Source: Streptococcus chenjunshii (GTDB lineage Bacteria > Bacillota > Bacilli > Lactobacillales > Streptococcaceae). Taken from it: DNA of 64,000 nucleotides. Position numbers and translations under genes: made by a program. The stretch is taken from positions 1,550,001 to 1,614,000 of the forward strand of contig NZ_CP031733.1 in NCBI RefSeq assembly GCF_003086355.1, read 5' to 3'. The notes below the pieces were generated by a model. It was not told the DNA's origin, did not search any database, and saw only the letters and a program-made list of their open reading frames with translations. How positions within the stretch are numbered: the stretch's first letter is position 1; each line of letters begins with the position of its first letter. This document shows, one piece after another, positions 62,400 through 64,000 of the stretch.

Positions 62400-64000
62400 A
62401 TGAAGAAAAAAATACTTAGTTTATTAACCCCATTCCTTCTGATATTTGGAGTAACAGTTTTTGCTGAAACTGCAAGCGCTAAGGAACTGACCAATGTTAT
62501 TACAGATGTCATCATTTGGGATGTTGCAAATGGCAAAGAGGCCACTCAGACCAATGGGGTTTACCAGCTTACTCAAAATAATAACTACAGGTATGCTGTA
62601 AACTTTGATTTGAGTGCCTATGACGGAAATCTTAGTGATGGAGATACCTTTACTTTCACTATTCCTGCACCACTGACAGTGACAGGGACAACTTTTGATT
62701 TAACTGACAAGACAACCGGCATAGCGGTCGGCGAAGCAAATGTTGTCTCAAACGGGGCAGGGTCTGGCGGCACCGCAACTATTACCTTAAAAAATCTGGC
62801 TGATTACCTTAAAGAGAAAGGTGGAACAGAGATTCAAGGGGTATCCGGCACTTTTTATACTCAGTTTAAGCCGGAGGAACTGACGGAAAATACAGAAATC
62901 ACCTTTTTATCAACTGAAACTAAAAACACCATCACTCATCAAATCAAAGTTTCCCCCAGCGGAGGCAGTGACTACTCTGACGTTATCGACAAAGAAAATT
63001 TTGCCAAAACCGGCGGGATTCTGTATGGTAAAAACTGGACATCCGAAGCTCTTGAAAAGAGTGGCCAGTATGTTCACGGCTGGACGGTACGGATTAATAC
63101 GCGACAGGTAGCCTATGATACCATTGAAGTAACCGATACCGTTTCAGAAGACTATTCACCAATGCAGTTTATACCTGAGACAGTCACAGTGACGGCAGGC
63201 TGGTACCGTAGCGACTTTAGTCTCATGGATCAAGAACAATTAAAACTGGGAACTGACTATACCATTGACTGGAACGAATCGCACACTCAGTTTGTTCTGA
63301 AAATCAACAATGCTTCGTCATTTATCAAAAACGGGAAACCTGCCAGCTTCCGGATTCAGTATGATACGACCGCACCGGCTGATGGCACCAAAGTGCAGAA
63401 CGCCGTTTCAGTGAAGGGCGATGACAAAGATATCACTGCTACCAGCACGAACACACAGTTGGTTTATTATAATACAGGCAACTCTCTTGTCACAACTGGT
63501 GGTACCATCCAATTGCAGACCGGTTACCGCATCACACTTTACAAGGTAGACAGCAAAACACTGGACCGTCTTCCTAATGCTCAGTTCAAAATTACACCTC
63601 CGGCAGGGGCAACCGCAGCCGAAGAAATTGTCACAACTGACCAAAATGGTGTAGCACAGTCCTCTGTCTATTCCGAAGAAGATGTAAAACTTGGCGCATT
63701 CACTATCACTGAAGTGACTGCACCAACAGGCTATGTGCTTGACTCCACCCCAATTAAGGTGACTGTCGGTTCAGAAGGCGTAATCAGAACAATCAGCAAC
63801 GAGCGTAAAACAACAACGGCAGATATTGCTGCTACTAAAAAGCTGACTGGGCGGGACTTAAAAGCAGAAGAATTTGAATTCACACTGACTAATGCTGATA
63901 CAGGTGAAGCCGTTGAAACGGTAAAAAACGATGCGGACGGCAATATCTCCTTCTCCAAGCTTACCTATGATACTGCTGGTGTTTACAACTACACCATTAC
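62400..64000 (+). CDS. Cell-wall surface adhesin with Cna-B and pilin-type isopeptide domains (3' truncated by window)
   Basis: Secreted protein; 533 residues are visible and the frame is open at the window end. The signal peptide (1-27) ends ETASA. An N-terminal adhesin-like region (about 30-350, beta-rich, GWTVRINTRQVAYDTIEVTDTV) resembles the collagen-binding N-domains. A Cna-B/SpaA domain follows (about 374-462) with Lys in ITLYKVDSKT and the isopeptide-catalytic Glu in FTITEVTAPTGY. A Spy0128/FctA-type domain starts near 475 (ATKKLTGRDLKAEEFEFTLTNADTG). An LPXTG anchor is expected beyond the window. Probable host-attachment protein; ligand unknown. Confidence 0.88.
   Translation, partial: MKKKILSLLTPFLLIFGVTVFAETASAKELTNVITDVIIWDVANGKEATQTNGVYQLTQNNNYRYAVNFDLSAYDGNLSDGDTFTFTIPAPLTVTGTTFDLTDKTTGIAVGEANVVSNGAGSGGTATITLKNLADYLKEKGGTEIQGVSGTFYTQFKPEELTENTEITFLSTETKNTITHQIKVSPSGGSDYSDVIDKENFAKTGGILYGKNWTSEALEKSGQYVHGWTVRINTRQVAYDTIEVTDTVSEDYSPMQFIPETVTVTAGWYRSDFSLMDQEQLKLGTDYTIDWNESHTQFVLKINNASSFIKNGKPASFRIQYDTTAPADGTKVQNAVSVKGDDKDITATSTNTQLVYYNTGNSLVTTGGTIQLQTGYRITLYKVDSKTLDRLPNAQFKITPPAGATAAEEIVTTDQNGVAQSSVYSEEDVKLGAFTITEVTAPTGYVLDSTPIKVTVGSEGVIRTISNERKTTTADIAATKKLTGRDLKAEEFEFTLTNADTGEAVETVKNDADGNISFSKLTYDTAGVYNYTI

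Overview
The window looks like chromosome of a low-GC Gram-positive coccus, most likely a mutans-group Streptococcus. The pointers are a Mal-type maltodextrin importer, a GlnPH protein with two fused binding domains, an Obg/DUF4044 neighbourhood, an aroA-aroK-pheA-LCP cluster, a HisZ/short-HisG histidine operon behind a T-box, EzrA and an LPXTG-type adhesin. The species is inferred from gene content only.

Layout. 1-2943: 3' end of a maltodextrin ABC importer operon (malF partial, malG, malK). 3061-5055: uvrB. 5412-8425: glutamine ABC transporter behind a perfect GlnR box. 8716-10536: ABC-F protein behind a strong promoter, a three-codon leader ORF and attenuator-like hairpins. 10579-15353: small conserved proteins, obg, a thioesterase, a Cof phosphatase and a DeoR regulator. 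15559-16966: an ISL3-type insertion sequence with an exact 8-bp target duplication and a frameshifted transposase. 17025-29275: accessory region with oxidoreductases (one under a MerR-type 19-bp-spacer promoter), an acetyltransferase/NTF2-like operon, an unusual double acyltransferase and several gene remnants. 29850-34151: AT-rich sugar island (two esterases, PTS EIIBC, LacI regulator) with a cre-like site. 34285-35242: remnants of a serine recombinase, a YjbR protein and a polymorphic toxin. 35487-44763: rlmCD-like gene, LCP protein, pheA, aroK, aroA, eno, DUF4352 and YueI proteins. 45145-46822: glycerate kinase and a Nudix hydrolase. 46978-55868: T-box-controlled his operon (hisC-Z-G-D-serB-B-H-A-F-I-E). 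56277-60610: ezrA, gyrB and a HAD protein. 60890-62067: 170-bp tandem array and a small membrane protein. 62400-end: partial Cna-B/pilin-type surface protein.

The most unusual signal is a family of intergenic repeats with shared ends but different cores (about 125, 170 and 215 bp). The same end, GGCCTTTGTATCTTA or close to it, lies 2-5 bases upstream of the Shine-Dalgarno of uvrB, a thioesterase, a DUF4352 gene, hisE and a small membrane protein. At several loci the TTTGTATCTT segment and its locus-specific neighbours are duplicated on both sides of the element, as a target-site duplication would be. One locus carries four head-to-tail 170-bp units in an A-B-A'-B order. A second, unrelated family (about 190 bp, GAGTGGGACAAAAATC end) sits at gene ends.

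Genes work together in recognisable units: maltodextrin uptake, glutamine uptake under nitrogen control, aromatic amino-acid synthesis, and complete histidine synthesis apart from a dedicated histidinol-phosphate phosphatase, a gap the embedded serB-like gene may fill.
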